A stretch of 45,929 nucleotides of DNA, taken from assembly GCA_005778835.1 (NCBI GenBank), contig SXMG01000075.1:1-45929 (forward strand), given 5' to 3'. The notes below the pieces were generated by a model. That model was not told the DNA's origin. It saw only the letters and a list, made by a program, of their open reading frames with translations, and searched no databases. Each line of letters opens with the position of its first letter. Position 1 is the stretch's first letter. The position numbers and the translations under genes are program-made. Below are positions 29,146 to 39,335 of this stretch, one piece after another. The stretch is from Actinomycetota bacterium. Its GTDB lineage: Bacteria; Actinomycetota; Actinomycetes; Actinomycetales; Microbacteriaceae.

Positions 29146-29766
29146 ATGTCTGCCCGCACTTCGCTCGTGATCCCGGTGCGTCCGGCCCTGAGCGCGAAGG
29201 TGCGGCTCGCCGTCGACACCTCGCCCGAAGCGCAGGAGCGTCGCGTCGCCCTGGCCGCGGCGATCGCGCTCGACACGGTCGAGGCAGCCCGTCGGTCACC
29301 GAGCGTCGGCGAGCTGTTCGTCGTCGGGTCGCTCGCCGAGCCCGTCGACGGGGTGCAGGTCGTGACCGACCCGGGCTTCGGGCTGCTCGTCGCGATCAGC
29401 GAAGGGCTCGCGCGCTGCGACGACGCGCTGCCCACGGCGGTGCTGCTCGGCGACCTGCCCGCACTTCAGCCTGCCGACCTCGATGCGGCGCTGCTCGGCG
29501 CGAGCGAGCACCACTGGGCGTTCGTGCCCGACGCCGATGGGGCCGGCACCACGCTCGTCGTCGCGCAAGAGGGGCTGCCGCACTCGCTGCGGTTCGGCGA
29601 CGACTCGGCCGAGCAGCACGGCCGCAGCGGGTACGCCGAGCTCGAAGTCGTGCAGACCTCGGGCCTTCGCCGCGACGTCGACACGCTCGCGCAGCTCGAC
29701 GAGCTGGTCAGGCTCGACGCCGAAGGGGTCGTCGTGCTCGGCCCCCGCACGCGGGCCCTGCTCTAG
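29146..29766 (+). CDS. cofC: 2-phospho-L-lactate guanylyltransferase
   Basis: SLVIPVRPALSAKVRLA ... LLGDLPALQPADLDAAL ... LRFGDDSAEQH. Confidence 0.9.
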   Translation: MSARTSLVIPVRPALSAKVRLAVDTSPEAQERRVALAAAIALDTVEAARRSPSVGELFVVGSLAEPVDGVQVVTDPGFGLLVAISEGLARCDDALPTAVLLGDLPALQPADLDAALLGASEHHWAFVPDADGAGTTLVVAQEGLPHSLRFGDDSAEQHGRSGYAELEVVQTSGLRRDVDTLAQLDELVRLDAEGVVVLGPRTRALL

Positions 29767-29772
29767 GTCGCG

Positions 29773-32421
29773 CTAGGCGCCGTCGCGCACGTCGGCGATC
29801 GTCAGGGCCAGTCGACGGCCTGTCGCCGCGTAGCCCTGCTCGCGGTGCGCCTGGGCGACTGCGACACGTTCGGGGCTCGGCGTGCCGTAGGTCGTCGTGC
29901 GCTGGCGTGCGACGCGTCCGATCGACGCGGCCATCGCCTCGAGCTCGGCGACCGTCTTCTCCGACCCGTTGTCGGCGCCGGCCATGCGGCTGATCGTCTC
30001 TTCCATGAGGGTGCCGCCGACGTCGTCGGCTCCGCCCTGCAGCATGAGTCGGGTGCCGTCGTCGGTGAGCTTGACCCACGAGGTCTGGATGTGGTCGATG
30101 CGGCCGTGCAGCATGAGGCGCGCGACGGCGTGCACCGCACGGTTCTCTTGCGGCGTCGGGCCGGGCCGCGCCACACCCGCGAGGTAGACAGGCGAGTTGG
30201 CGTGCACGAAGGGCAGCAGCACGAACTCGGTGAAGCCTCCGGTGTCGTCCTGCACGCGAGCGAGGGTGCGCAGGTGGGCGACCCAGTGGTGGGGAGCATC
30301 CACGTGCCCGTACATCATCGTGCTCGACGAGCGGATGCCCAGCCGGTGCGCGGTCGAGACGATCTCGATCCACTCGGCGGCGGGCAGCTTGCCCTTCGTG
30401 AGCACCCAGCGCACCTCGTCGTCGAGAATCTCGGAGGCCGTGCCCGGAATCGAGTCGAGCCCGGCCTCTTTCGCCGCCGTCAAGAACTCGGCGAACGACA
30501 ACCCGGTGCGGGATGCTCCGTTCACGATCTCCATCGGACTGAACGCGTGCAGATGAATCTCCGGCTGGCGCTTCTTCACCTCGCGCGCGAGGTCGAAGTA
30601 GGCGGTGCCCGGAAGGTCGGGGTGGATTCCGCCCTGCATGCAGATCTCGGTCGCGCCGAGCGCCCAGGCTTCGTCGACCCGGTCGCCGACCTGCTGCATC
30701 GAGAGCGTGAAGGCGTCGGCGTCGGTGCGCCGCTGCGCGAAGGCGCAGAAACGGCAGCCGGTGTAGCAGACGTTCGTGAAGTTGATGTTGCGGTTCACGA
30801 CGTAGCCGACCGAGTCGCCCACAGTGTCGTGCCGCACGCGGTCGGCGAGGTGCGCGAGAGCGTCGAGGTCGGCGCCGTCGGCCGAGAGCAGGGTCAGGTA
30901 GTCGGCGTCGGTCAAGTCGGCCGGAGCATCCTCGGCCCGCCGCAGCACCGCGCGCACGCCCGTGCTGACGGCGACGGATGCTCGCCGCGACTCGTTCGTC
31001 GTGCGCGGCCCCCGCGCCGCCGCCGTGGTCTCGCGCAGCTCTTCCCAGTCGCCGTAGACGTCGTCGAAGTCGCCGCGGGTCTCGGTCGCTCGGCCGACGG
31101 TGTCGATCTCGACGTGCAGGTCGGTGCGTCCAGTGCCCTCGCGGGTCGCCCAGTCGGGGTCGGGCTCTTGCCACGGGATTCCCCGTAGCTCGGCGGACTC
31201 GTCGGCGAGCCCGTCTGGGCCCGCGAGCGCGCGCACGTGCGGCACGATGCGCGGGTCGAGCCACGGCTCTTCGGCGCGCACGTAGTGCGGGTGCGCGGTG
31301 AGGCGCTCGCGCAGAATGAAGCCCGACTCGGCGGTGAGGCGCGCGAGCTCGTCGATCTGCGGCCAGGGTCGTTCGGGGTTGACGTGGTCGGGCGTCAGCG
31401 GGCTGACCCCGCCCCAGTCGTCGATGCCGGCGCGCACGAGCAGCTGCAGCTCTTCGGCGTCGGTGAGGTTCGGCGGCGCCTGCACGCGAGCGCCCGGCCC
31501 GAGCACGAGGCGGCTGACGGCGACGGCGGCGATGTACTCCTGCAGCGCGAGGTCGTCGGTGGCGCGCATGGCCGTGCGGGGCTTGGCGCGGAAGTTCTGG
31601 ATGATGACCTCTTGCACGTGCCCGTGCCGACGCGCCGTCGCACGGATGGCGAACATGCCGTCGACGCGCTCGGCGTAGGTCTCACCGATGCCGAGCAGCA
31701 GTCCGGTCGTGAAGGGTATGGCGCTGCGGCCCGCATCTTCGAGCACTCGCAGACGCAGCTCGGGGTCTTTGTCGGGGCTGCCGAAGTGGGCGAGCCCGCG
31801 CGTCTCGAACAGGCGCTTGCTAGTCGTCTCCAGCATCATGCCCATGCTCGGTGCGACGGGCTTGAGGCGCTGCAGCTCTTGCCAGGTCATGACGCCCGGG
31901 TTGAGGTGCGGCAGCAGCCCGGTTTCTTCGAGCACGAGGATCGCGACGCTGCGCAGGTAGTCGATCGTTGAGTCGTAGCCGCGGGCGTCGAGCCACTCGC
32001 GGGCGGCGGGCCAACGGTCTTCGGGTCGGTCGCCGAGGGTGAAGAGCGCCTCTTTGCAGCCGAGCGCGGCACCCTGACGGGCGATCTCGAGCACCTCATC
32101 GGGGGAGAGGAACGGGGCTTTGCCTTGAGCTGAGAGCTGGTTGGGGGTTTGCACGAACACGCAGTAGTGACAGCGGTCGCGGCAGAGGTGCGTGAGCGGG
32201 ATGAACACTTTGCGCGAGTACGTGATGACGCGGGGGCGTCCGGCCTTCTCGAGCCCAGCATCCCGAACGCGACCGGCGACCGCGAGCAGCCGGTCGAGGT
32301 CGTCGCCACGGCAGTGCAGCAGCGTCTCAGCCTCGGTCGCGTCGAGCGTCACACCGCTCTCGGCACGCTTGAGCGCGCGCGACAGGGCGGATGCCGTCGG
32401 GGTGAAGTCGAACGCAGTCAC
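29773..32421 (-). CDS. fbiC: FO synthase (7,8-didemethyl-8-hydroxy-5-deazariboflavin synthase), fused CofG/CofH radical SAM
   Basis: Two radical-SAM Cx3Cx2C motifs: CRDRCHYC (N-terminal half) and CYTGCRFC (C-terminal half); 882 aa. Confidence 0.97.
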   Translation of the reverse strand: MTAFDFTPTASALSRALKRAESGVTLDATEAETLLHCRGDDLDRLLAVAGRVRDAGLEKAGRPRVITYSRKVFIPLTHLCRDRCHYCVFVQTPNQLSAQGKAPFLSPDEVLEIARQGAALGCKEALFTLGDRPEDRWPAAREWLDARGYDSTIDYLRSVAILVLEETGLLPHLNPGVMTWQELQRLKPVAPSMGMMLETTSKRLFETRGLAHFGSPDKDPELRLRVLEDAGRSAIPFTTGLLLGIGETYAERVDGMFAIRATARRHGHVQEVIIQNFRAKPRTAMRATDDLALQEYIAAVAVSRLVLGPGARVQAPPNLTDAEELQLLVRAGIDDWGGVSPLTPDHVNPERPWPQIDELARLTAESGFILRERLTAHPHYVRAEEPWLDPRIVPHVRALAGPDGLADESAELRGIPWQEPDPDWATREGTGRTDLHVEIDTVGRATETRGDFDDVYGDWEELRETTAAARGPRTTNESRRASVAVSTGVRAVLRRAEDAPADLTDADYLTLLSADGADLDALAHLADRVRHDTVGDSVGYVVNRNINFTNVCYTGCRFCAFAQRRTDADAFTLSMQQVGDRVDEAWALGATEICMQGGIHPDLPGTAYFDLAREVKKRQPEIHLHAFSPMEIVNGASRTGLSFAEFLTAAKEAGLDSIPGTASEILDDEVRWVLTKGKLPAAEWIEIVSTAHRLGIRSSSTMMYGHVDAPHHWVAHLRTLARVQDDTGGFTEFVLLPFVHANSPVYLAGVARPGPTPQENRAVHAVARLMLHGRIDHIQTSWVKLTDDGTRLMLQGGADDVGGTLMEETISRMAGADNGSEKTVAELEAMAASIGRVARQRTTTYGTPSPERVAVAQAHREQGYAATGRRLALTIADVRDGA

Positions 32422-32475
32422 AGTGCGCTCAGCCTACGCCCGGCGTACCGGTGCCTCCTGAGTCGACTCAGTGGC

Positions 32476-33960
32476 TCAGGTGCCGCAGTAGGTCGTGTAC
32501 GGCTCGAACGTGGCGGGGGCGGGTTCGGCGTACCGCTCGAGCCCGGCACGCTCGTCAAGCGGGCGGCCGACGGCCTCGAGCAGTCGGTCGAAAGGCGCCA
32601 GGTCGCCGTCGGTCGCCGCCCCGAGCGCCTCTTCGACGAAGTGGTTGCGAGGGATGTACACGGGGTTGACGCGGTCCATCGCGTCCGCGTGGGGTTCGAG
32701 AGCGAGCCACCGCTCAGCCCACGCCTCGCCTGCGGCACTCTCGAGCACGTCGGGTCGAACGCCGCCGCGGGCGGATGTCGCCAGCGCACGGAACGTCGAG
32801 GTGTAGTCGGTGCGCGCTACTTCCATGAGCCCGAGCAGGTCGGTGGCGAGTGTCGCCGTGATCTCGTCGGAGACCGCCTCGCCGAGGCCGAGCTTTGCGC
32901 GCATGAGCGCGACCCACGCGTCGGCGTAATGCGCGCTGAACCGTTCAAGCGCTCCGGTCGCGAGTTCGATGGCGTGCTGAAGGTCGTCGTCGATGAGCGG
33001 CAGCAGTGTCTCGGCGAAGCGGGCAAGGTTCCACTCGGCCACGATCGGCTGGTTGCGGTACGCGTACCGGCCGCCGTGGTCGATCGAGCTGTAGACGCTC
33101 GCGGGGTCGTAGCCGTCGAGAAAGGCGCATGGGCCGTAGTCGATCGTCTCGCCCGAGATCGTCATGTTGTCGGTGTTCATGACGCCGTGCACGAAGCCGA
33201 TGCTCATCCATCGTGCGATGGTCGCCGCCTGGGCCTCGATCACGGCGTCGAGCAGCGCGAGGGCCGGCCTTTCGGCGCTGGCCGCCGCCGGCGCATGGCG
33301 GGCGATCGCGACGTCGGTGAGACGGTGCAGCAGGTCGCGGTCGTCCTGCGTCGCGACGTACTGGAACGTGCCGACGCGCAGGTGGCTGCTGGCGATGCGG
33401 GCGAGCACTGCTCCGGGCAGCACCGTCTCCCGGCGCACCGGTCGACCGGTCGCCACGACGGCGAGCGATCGCGTGGTCGGCACCCCGAGGGCGTGCATGG
33501 CCTCGCTGACGAGGTACTCGCGCAGCATGGGCCCGATGGCGGCGTAGCCGTCGCCGCCGCGGGCGAACGGCGTCGGGCCCGATCCCTTGAGGTGAAGGTC
33601 GCGGAGCGTGCCGTCGGCATCGGTCAGCTCGCCCAGCAGCAGCGCGCGGCCGTCGCCCAGCCGTGGGCTGAAGCCGCCGAACTGGTGGCCCGCGTAGGCC
33701 TGTGCGACCGGCGTCGCTCCCTCCGGCACGGCAGCGCCCGTCAGCAGCGCGATGCCCTCGTCCCCGCGAAGCCACGCCGGCGCGATGCCGAGCTCGCCGG
33801 CGAGCGGCTCGTTGAGCGCGACCACTTGCGGGGCGGGCGCGGCCTCCGCCGACCACGGGATGCTCAGCTCGGGCAATTCGCGAGCGAAGCGCCCCCCGAG
33901 CACGACAGGGCGAGTGCCCGTGCGTGCGGTCTCGCTGCGCGTTGTCGTCGACGAACTCAT
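32476..33960 (-). CDS. selO: protein adenylyltransferase SelO (YdiU family)
   Basis: [25 protein letters not shown] ... [46 protein letters not shown] ... [12 protein letters not shown]; start ATG 33960. Confidence 0.95.
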   Translation of the reverse strand: MSSSTTTRSETARTGTRPVVLGGRFARELPELSIPWSAEAAPAPQVVALNEPLAGELGIAPAWLRGDEGIALLTGAAVPEGATPVAQAYAGHQFGGFSPRLGDGRALLLGELTDADGTLRDLHLKGSGPTPFARGGDGYAAIGPMLREYLVSEAMHALGVPTTRSLAVVATGRPVRRETVLPGAVLARIASSHLRVGTFQYVATQDDRDLLHRLTDVAIARHAPAAASAERPALALLDAVIEAQAATIARWMSIGFVHGVMNTDNMTISGETIDYGPCAFLDGYDPASVYSSIDHGGRYAYRNQPIVAEWNLARFAETLLPLIDDDLQHAIELATGALERFSAHYADAWVALMRAKLGLGEAVSDEITATLATDLLGLMEVARTDYTSTFRALATSARGGVRPDVLESAAGEAWAERWLALEPHADAMDRVNPVYIPRNHFVEEALGAATDGDLAPFDRLLEAVGRPLDERAGLERYAEPAPATFEPYTTYCGT

Positions 33961-34135
33961 CCCAAGACCGTACGCCGACCACCTGAGCGCGTCGAGCACG
34001 CCGACCGCGTCGATCAAGTGCTGAGTGACCGCCTTGGGCTCGTCGAGCATGCCGTCCGAGCGCTGACCGCATGCTTCCACCTGAACCAGCGCCGTCTCGC
34101 AGCACGGCGAGTCCCCGAGCGCCTCCACCCCCAGA

Positions 34136-34196
34136 CACTTCAACGGATGCGGAAGTAGACGAATACTATTCACGAAGTTCCGCATCCGTTGAAGTG
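34136..34196. repeat. 19-bp perfect inverted repeat with 23-nt spacer
   Basis: CACTTCAACGGATGCGGAA (34136-34154) and TTCCGCATCCGTTGAAGTG (34178-34196). Confidence 0.9.
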
Positions 34197-34212
34197 CATT
34201 GAGGTGCACTGG

Positions 34213-34254
34213 TGCAGGTGCAGGTGCAAGTGCAAGTGCAGGTGAAAGTGCAGG
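34213..34254. repeat. hexanucleotide tandem repeat (TGCARG, 7 units)
   Basis: TGCAGG TGCAGG TGCAAG TGCAAG TGCAGG TGAAAG TGCAGG. Confidence 0.9.
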
Positions 34255-34389
34255 TACTGGGGCGGGGGCCGGGGCTGGCCGCTTGAGTGACACAGGCTGC
34301 GTGTCCTCCCCAATCGCGAACGGGCCGCGCTCGTCCCAGCCTTGACCGCGTGCGCCATCGGTACGCGACCGGCACGTCACGATTGCCGC

Positions 34390-34790
34390 ATGGCTGGGTT
34401 CTCAGGGTTCGATCCCGTCATTCGTCGGCTCGGCGGCATCGCGTCTCGGCGTGAGTTGAGGCACGCGGGGTGGAGCGAGACAGATCTCTGGTTCGCCTGG
34501 CGCTACGGCAATCTCGATCGCATTCGCATCGGGTGGTACGCGTCGAACGACCTGCCGCCCGAGGCGCGTGCGGCGTGGGTCGCAGGCGGGCCGCTCGCGT
34601 GCGTCAGCGCCCTTCAGTACTACGCGATGCTCCCGCTGGAGGAGAGTGCTGACCAGCACGCACTGCACATTGCTCTGCCCGTCGATGGTCACATCGGGCG
34701 CCATGCGCCCGATGACCTCGTCGTGCACTGGAGCACCGCCGACCGGTACTCGGGCACACGTCAAGCAGTGACGCCGTCGGTGGCGCTCCG
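34390..34790 (+). pseudogene. truncated N-terminal fragment of an AbiEi/DUF559-type protein
   Basis: [80 protein letters not shown]...; frame runs directly into the antisense of the cofD 3' end. Confidence 0.65.
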
Positions 34791-35786
34791 TCAGGCACGG
34801 GGGTGCTCGAGCCCCGCGGCGAGGGCGGCCGCGGCGAGGGCTGCCGAGGTGTCGAGGTCGCGCATCCAGAGGGGCACCGCGGTGGCGGCGACGCCGTCCG
34901 CGCGCAGTCCGGCGACGAGCGGCTCGTCCTCGACGCCGACGAGCCAGGCGTCGAGCAGGCCGCCCGCTGACCGGGGACCGTAGTGCCGAGCGACCTCGGC
35001 GGCATCCGTCTCGACACCGATCGCCGTGAGGCATGCGTCGGCCATGCCGCGCACGGCCGCGCCGGCGATGATCGGTGACACGCCCACGACCGGCGCGGCG
35101 CCCGAGCCTGCACCGAGCACGGCGTCTCGCATGCCCGGGATGCTCAGGATCGTGCCGATCGAGACGACCGGGTTCGACGGGGCGACGAGCACGATGTCGG
35201 CCGCCTCGAGCGCCGCGAGAGCGCCGGGGGAGGGGCTCGCGTCGTCGATGCCATCCTGCTCGAAGCGGGCAGCAGGCAGGGCCGCGCGGTGACGAGTCCA
35301 CCACTCCTGGAAGTGCATGCGGTCGCCGTCGGTCGTCACGACGTAGGTGTCGACCTCATCGTCGGTCGCAGGGTGCAGCGTCACACCCAGCGGCCAGCGC
35401 GCCTGCAGTCGGGACGAGACCTCGGAGGGAGTGAGGCCCGAGCGCAACCATGCGGTGCGCGCGATGTGCGTGCCGAGGTCGAGGTCGCCGAGGGTGAACC
35501 ACTCGGGTGTCACGCCGTGCGCTTGCAGCTCGGCGGCCACCCGCTCGGTCTCGCCGACCCGGCCCCAGCCGCGCACCTCGTCGTTCTGACCGCTCAACGT
35601 GTAGAGCAGCGAGTCGTGATCGGGCGCGATGCGCAGCCCGGCGAGCCACCAGTCGTCGCCCGTGTTGACGATGACGTCGATGGCGGCGTTCGCGAGCGGC
35701 GCATCCGTCGCACGACGCACGGCTTCGCGCACTCCGCGCACGAAGCGCGCTCCGCCCACGCCGCCCGCGAGCACCACGATCCTCAT
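34791..35786 (-). CDS. cofD: 2-phospho-L-lactate transferase
   Basis: MRIVVLAGGVGGARFVRGV ... VNTGDDWWLAGLRIAPDHDSLLYTLSG ... VAPSNPVVSIGTILSIPGMRDAV. Confidence 0.95.
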   Translation of the reverse strand: MRIVVLAGGVGGARFVRGVREAVRRATDAPLANAAIDVIVNTGDDWWLAGLRIAPDHDSLLYTLSGQNDEVRGWGRVGETERVAAELQAHGVTPEWFTLGDLDLGTHIARTAWLRSGLTPSEVSSRLQARWPLGVTLHPATDDEVDTYVVTTDGDRMHFQEWWTRHRAALPAARFEQDGIDDASPSPGALAALEAADIVLVAPSNPVVSIGTILSIPGMRDAVLGAGSGAAPVVGVSPIIAGAAVRGMADACLTAIGVETDAAEVARHYGPRSAGGLLDAWLVGVEDEPLVAGLRADGVAATAVPLWMRDLDTSAALAAAALAAGLEHPRA

Positions 35787-35828
35787 GCGTCAACGCTAGC
35801 CCTGAGCGACCGGTGCTCATGTGCGCGG

Positions 35829-35844
35829 GCATCTGTTCAGATGC
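35829..35844. promoter_or_regulatory. operator-like palindrome GCATCTG-TT-CAGATGC
   Basis: Perfect 7-bp arms, 2-nt spacer, in the cofD / amidohydrolase divergent intergenic region. Confidence 0.5.
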
Positions 35845-35952
35845 GCGGATGCGCCATAGCGTGTCAGAGAGACGTCATTGGGCGAAACGCGCCGGTAACA
35901 GCGCGAGCGCACACTGGCCCCTATTCACCGTTGCAGAGGGGAACCACCACCC

Positions 35953-36801
35953 ATGACCACGATCCGCGCCGCCATCACCCAGACGACCTGGACGGGCGAC
36001 AAAGAGTCGATGATCGCGAAGCACGAGCAGTTCGCGCGCGACGCCGCTGCCGACGGGGCTCAGATCATCTGCTTCCAAGAGCTCTTCTACGGGCCCTACT
36101 TCGGCATCATCGAAGACGCCAAGTACTACGACTACGCCGAGCCCGCCGACGGGCCGATCGTGCAGCGCTTCGCGAAGCTCGCGAAAGAGCTCAAGCTCGT
36201 CATGGTCCTCCCGATCTACGAAGAAGACATGCCCGGCGTGTACTACAACACCGCCGTGGTGGTGGATGCTGACGGAACGATTCTCGGAAAGTACCGCAAG
36301 CACCACATTCCGAACCTCGACCGGTTCTGGGAGAAGTTCTACTTCCGCCCCGGCAACCTCGGCTACCCCGTGTTTGACACGGCCGTCGGCAAGGTCGGCG
36401 TGTACATCTGCTACGACCGGCACTTCCCCGAAGGATGGCGCGAGCTCGGCCTGAACGGCGCCGAACTCGTGTTCAACCCGAGCGCAACCAAGCCCGGCCT
36501 TTCGAACCGCCTCTGGGAGCTCGAGCAGCCCGCCGCAGCCGCCGCGAACCAGTACTTCATCGCCGCGAACAACCGCATCGGCACCGAGAGCGACGAGTTC
36601 GGCGACCTCGCCGTCACGTTCTACGGCAGCTCGTACTTCGTCGACCCGCGCGGCAACTACGTCGGCGACGTCGCGAGTCAAGATCAGACCGAGATCGTCA
36701 CGCGCGATATCGACCTCGACCTCATTCGCGAGGTGCGCAACAGCTGGCAGTTCTACCGCGACCGTCGCCCCGAGTCGTACACCGCGACGGTGAAGCCCTA
36801 A
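35953..36801 (+). CDS. carbon-nitrogen hydrolase (nitrilase superfamily), likely beta-ureidopropionase / N-carbamoyl amidohydrolase
   Basis: ICFQELFYGPYFG (Glu), KYRKHHIPN (Lys), VGVYICYDRHFPEGWR (Cys) catalytic triad; next to dihydropyrimidinase. Confidence 0.88.
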   Translation: MTTIRAAITQTTWTGDKESMIAKHEQFARDAAADGAQIICFQELFYGPYFGIIEDAKYYDYAEPADGPIVQRFAKLAKELKLVMVLPIYEEDMPGVYYNTAVVVDADGTILGKYRKHHIPNLDRFWEKFYFRPGNLGYPVFDTAVGKVGVYICYDRHFPEGWRELGLNGAELVFNPSATKPGLSNRLWELEQPAAAAANQYFIAANNRIGTESDEFGDLAVTFYGSSYFVDPRGNYVGDVASQDQTEIVTRDIDLDLIREVRNSWQFYRDRRPESYTATVKP

Positions 36802-36813
36802 GGAGGCCCGGCC

Positions 36814-38277
36814 ATGACCACCACCCTCATCACCGGCGGCACCGTCGTCTCCGCCACGGGCCGCGGCGCGGCCGATGTGCTGCTCGACGGCGAGACCATC
36901 GCGGCCGTGCTCGCGCCCGGATCGATGCTGCTCGGGCACGATCTCTCGGCATCCGTCGACACCGTCATCGACGCGACGGGCAAGTACGTGATTCCCGGCG
37001 GCATCGACGCGCACACCCACATGGAGCTGCCCTTCGGCGGCACCGCCGCGATCGACACCTTCGAGACCGGCACGATCGCCGCCGCGTGGGGCGGCACGAC
37101 GAGCATCATCGACTTCGCGGTGCAGACCGCGGGCCAGAAGGTGTTCGACGGCCTCGCCGCGTGGCACGAGAAGGCCGGCGGCAACTGCGCGATCGATTAC
37201 GGGTTCCACCAGATCGTCGGCGGCGTCGACGACGACTCGCTCGCCGCGCTGCCGAAGCTCATCGACGAGGGCATCACGAGCTACAAGATGTTCATGGCCT
37301 ACCCGGGTGTGTTCTACGCCGACGACGCGCAGATCCTCCGCGCGATGCAGGTGGCCGCCGAGCACGGGCTCATGACGATGATGCACGCCGAGAACGGCCC
37401 CGCCATCGACGTGCTCGTCGCCCAGCTGCTCGCCAAGGGAAAGACCGACCCGTACTACCACGGGGTCGCGCGCGCCTGGCAGATGGAGGAAGAGGCGACG
37501 CACCGCGCGATCATGCTCGCCAACCTCACGGGGTCTCCGCTCTACGTCGTGCACGTGAGCGCGAAGCAGGCCGTAGAGCAACTCGCGGCTGCCCGCGACA
37601 TCGGGCAGAACGTGTTCGGCGAGACGTGCCCGCAGTACCTGTACCTGTCGCTCGAAGAGCAGCTCGGCGCGGTCAGTGAGAAGTACGGCGCCTTCGAGGG
37701 CGCCAAGTGGGTGTGCTCGACGCCGCTGCGGTCGAAGGCCGAAGGGCATCAAGACCACATGTGGCAGAGCCTGCGCACGAACGACATCCAGATGGTCTCG
37801 ACCGACCACTGCCCGTTCTGCATGAAAGACCAGAAAGAGCTGGGGCTCGGCGACTTCTCGAAGATCCCCAACGGCATCGGCTCGGTCGAGCACCGCATGG
37901 ATCTCATGTACCAGGGCGTCGTCACGGGCCAGATCACGCTCGAGCGATGGGTCGAGATCACCTCGACCACGCCCGCGCGCATGTTCGGCCTCTACGGCAA
38001 GAAGGGCGTCATCGCTCCCGGAGCCGACGCCGACATCGTGGTCTACGACCCGAACGGCCACACCTCGATCGGCATGCCGGTCGATGAGGCCGGCAACCCC
38101 ACGGGCCGCAAGCACCACATGAACATGGACCACGCGGCGTGGGAGGGCTTCGAGATCGACGGCAAGGTCGACACCGTCATCTCGCGCGGCTCGGTGGTCA
38201 TCCAGAACGACGAGTTCCACGGGCGTGCCGGGCACGGGCAGTACTTGCGCCGCGGCCTCTCGCAGTACCTGGTCTGA
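36814..38277 (+). CDS. hydA: dihydropyrimidinase / D-hydantoinase
   Basis: VIPGGIDAHTHMELPFGG, SYKMFMAYPG (carbamylated Lys), VSTDHCPF. Confidence 0.93.
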   Translation: MTTTLITGGTVVSATGRGAADVLLDGETIAAVLAPGSMLLGHDLSASVDTVIDATGKYVIPGGIDAHTHMELPFGGTAAIDTFETGTIAAAWGGTTSIIDFAVQTAGQKVFDGLAAWHEKAGGNCAIDYGFHQIVGGVDDDSLAALPKLIDEGITSYKMFMAYPGVFYADDAQILRAMQVAAEHGLMTMMHAENGPAIDVLVAQLLAKGKTDPYYHGVARAWQMEEEATHRAIMLANLTGSPLYVVHVSAKQAVEQLAAARDIGQNVFGETCPQYLYLSLEEQLGAVSEKYGAFEGAKWVCSTPLRSKAEGHQDHMWQSLRTNDIQMVSTDHCPFCMKDQKELGLGDFSKIPNGIGSVEHRMDLMYQGVVTGQITLERWVEITSTTPARMFGLYGKKGVIAPGADADIVVYDPNGHTSIGMPVDEAGNPTGRKHHMNMDHAAWEGFEIDGKVDTVISRGSVVIQNDEFHGRAGHGQYLRRGLSQYLV

Positions 38278-38305
38278 CCCGACGAGCAACGAGAGACGAG
38301 CATCC

Positions 38306-39322
38306 ATGGATTTCGGCGCTGTTCTGCAGACCAACCCGCCCGCCAGCCGCACGGTGCACCTCGCCAAGCTGGCCGAGCAGTACGGGTTCAGCCACGTCTG
38401 GACCTTCGACAGCCACATCCTGTGGCAAGAGCCCTACGTGATCTACTCGGCGATCCTGGCCGAGACGAAGCGCATCACAGTCGGGCCGTTCGTGACGAAT
38501 CCCGCGACGCGCGACTGGACGGTGACCGCGAGCGTCTTCGCGACCCTCAACGAGCTCTACGGCAACCGCACGATCTGCGGCATCGGCCGGGGCGACTCGG
38601 CCGTGCGCGTGACGAACGGCAAGCCGACGACGCTCGCCGAGCTGCGCGAGTCCATCCACGTCATCCGCGAGCTCGGCAACTCGCGGGCGGTCGAGTACAA
38701 CGGCTCGACGCTGCAGTTTCCGTGGAGCCACGGCAGCGAGCTCGAGGTCTGGGTCGCCGCGTACGGTCCGCTCGCGCTCAAGCTGACCGGCGAGGTCGGT
38801 GACGGGTTCATCCTGCAGCTGGCCGACCTCGACATCGCGAAGTGGATGATCGAGACGGTGCGCACCGCGGCCGACAACGCGGGGCGCGACCCGATGGCCA
38901 TCAAGTTCTGCGTTGCGGCGCCGATGTACATCGGCACCGACTGGGACCACATGCGCAACCAGGTGCGCTGGTTCGGCGGCATGGTCGGCAACCACGTCGC
39001 CGACATCGTGGCCAAGCACGGCGACAGTTCTGACGTGCCGAAGGCGCTCACCGACTACATCGCGGGCCGTCAGGGCTACGACTACAACACCCATGGCAAG
39101 GCCGGAAACGACCACGTCGACTTCGTGCCCGACGAGATCGTCGACCGCTTTTGCGTGCTCGGCGACGGCAAAGACCACATCGAGAAGCTTGAAGCGCTGC
39201 GCGACCTCGGCGTCGACCAGTTCGCGGGCTACCTGCAGCACGACAACAAAGAAGAGACGCTGCGCGTCTACGGCGAGCACGTCATTCCGGCGATGAAAGG
39301 CAGCAAGGCCGCACGGGTGTGA
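38306..39322 (+). CDS. LLM-class (F420/FMN-dependent) oxidoreductase, possibly the CPS_4043-type subfamily
   Basis: MDFGAVLQTNPPASRTVHLAKLAEQYGFSHVWTFDSHILWQEPYVIYSAILAETKRITVGPFVTNPATRDWTVTAS. Confidence 0.87.
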   Translation: MDFGAVLQTNPPASRTVHLAKLAEQYGFSHVWTFDSHILWQEPYVIYSAILAETKRITVGPFVTNPATRDWTVTASVFATLNELYGNRTICGIGRGDSAVRVTNGKPTTLAELRESIHVIRELGNSRAVEYNGSTLQFPWSHGSELEVWVAAYGPLALKLTGEVGDGFILQLADLDIAKWMIETVRTAADNAGRDPMAIKFCVAAPMYIGTDWDHMRNQVRWFGGMVGNHVADIVAKHGDSSDVPKALTDYIAGRQGYDYNTHGKAGNDHVDFVPDEIVDRFCVLGDGKDHIEKLEALRDLGVDQFAGYLQHDNKEETLRVYGEHVIPAMKGSKAARV

Positions 39323-39335
39323 TCCGCACGGCGAG

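Noticed and set aside
27084-29435. 783-aa minus-strand ORF antisense to TgpA
   Set aside because: Shadow ORF; the sense strand carries TM helices and transglutaminase motifs.
29708-31264. 518-aa minus-strand ORF in an alternative frame over fbiC
   Set aside because: Arg/Ala-rich out-of-frame translation of FbiC.
32476-33960. SelO C-terminus (YTTYCGT) as a selenocysteine site
   Set aside because: An ordinary Cys codon is used and there is no in-frame TGA/SECIS-like element; bacterial SelO commonly has Cys here.
32149-34158. 669-aa plus-strand ORF antisense to SelO
   Set aside because: The SelO frame is unmistakable; the antisense translation is a compositional artefact.
34213-34254. Short repeats considered as a CRISPR array
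   Set aside because: Contiguous 6-nt units with no spacers and no cas genes; a simple tandem repeat.
34342-34389. ATG at 34342 as start of the AbiEi/DUF559-like fragment
   Set aside because: The segment before 34390 ([16 protein letters not shown]) does not look like protein; [16 protein letters not shown] at 34390 is the natural start.
35875-38418. 847-aa minus-strand ORF antisense to the amidohydrolase and dihydropyrimidinase
   Set aside because: Shadow of two well-supported enzymes; no family motif.
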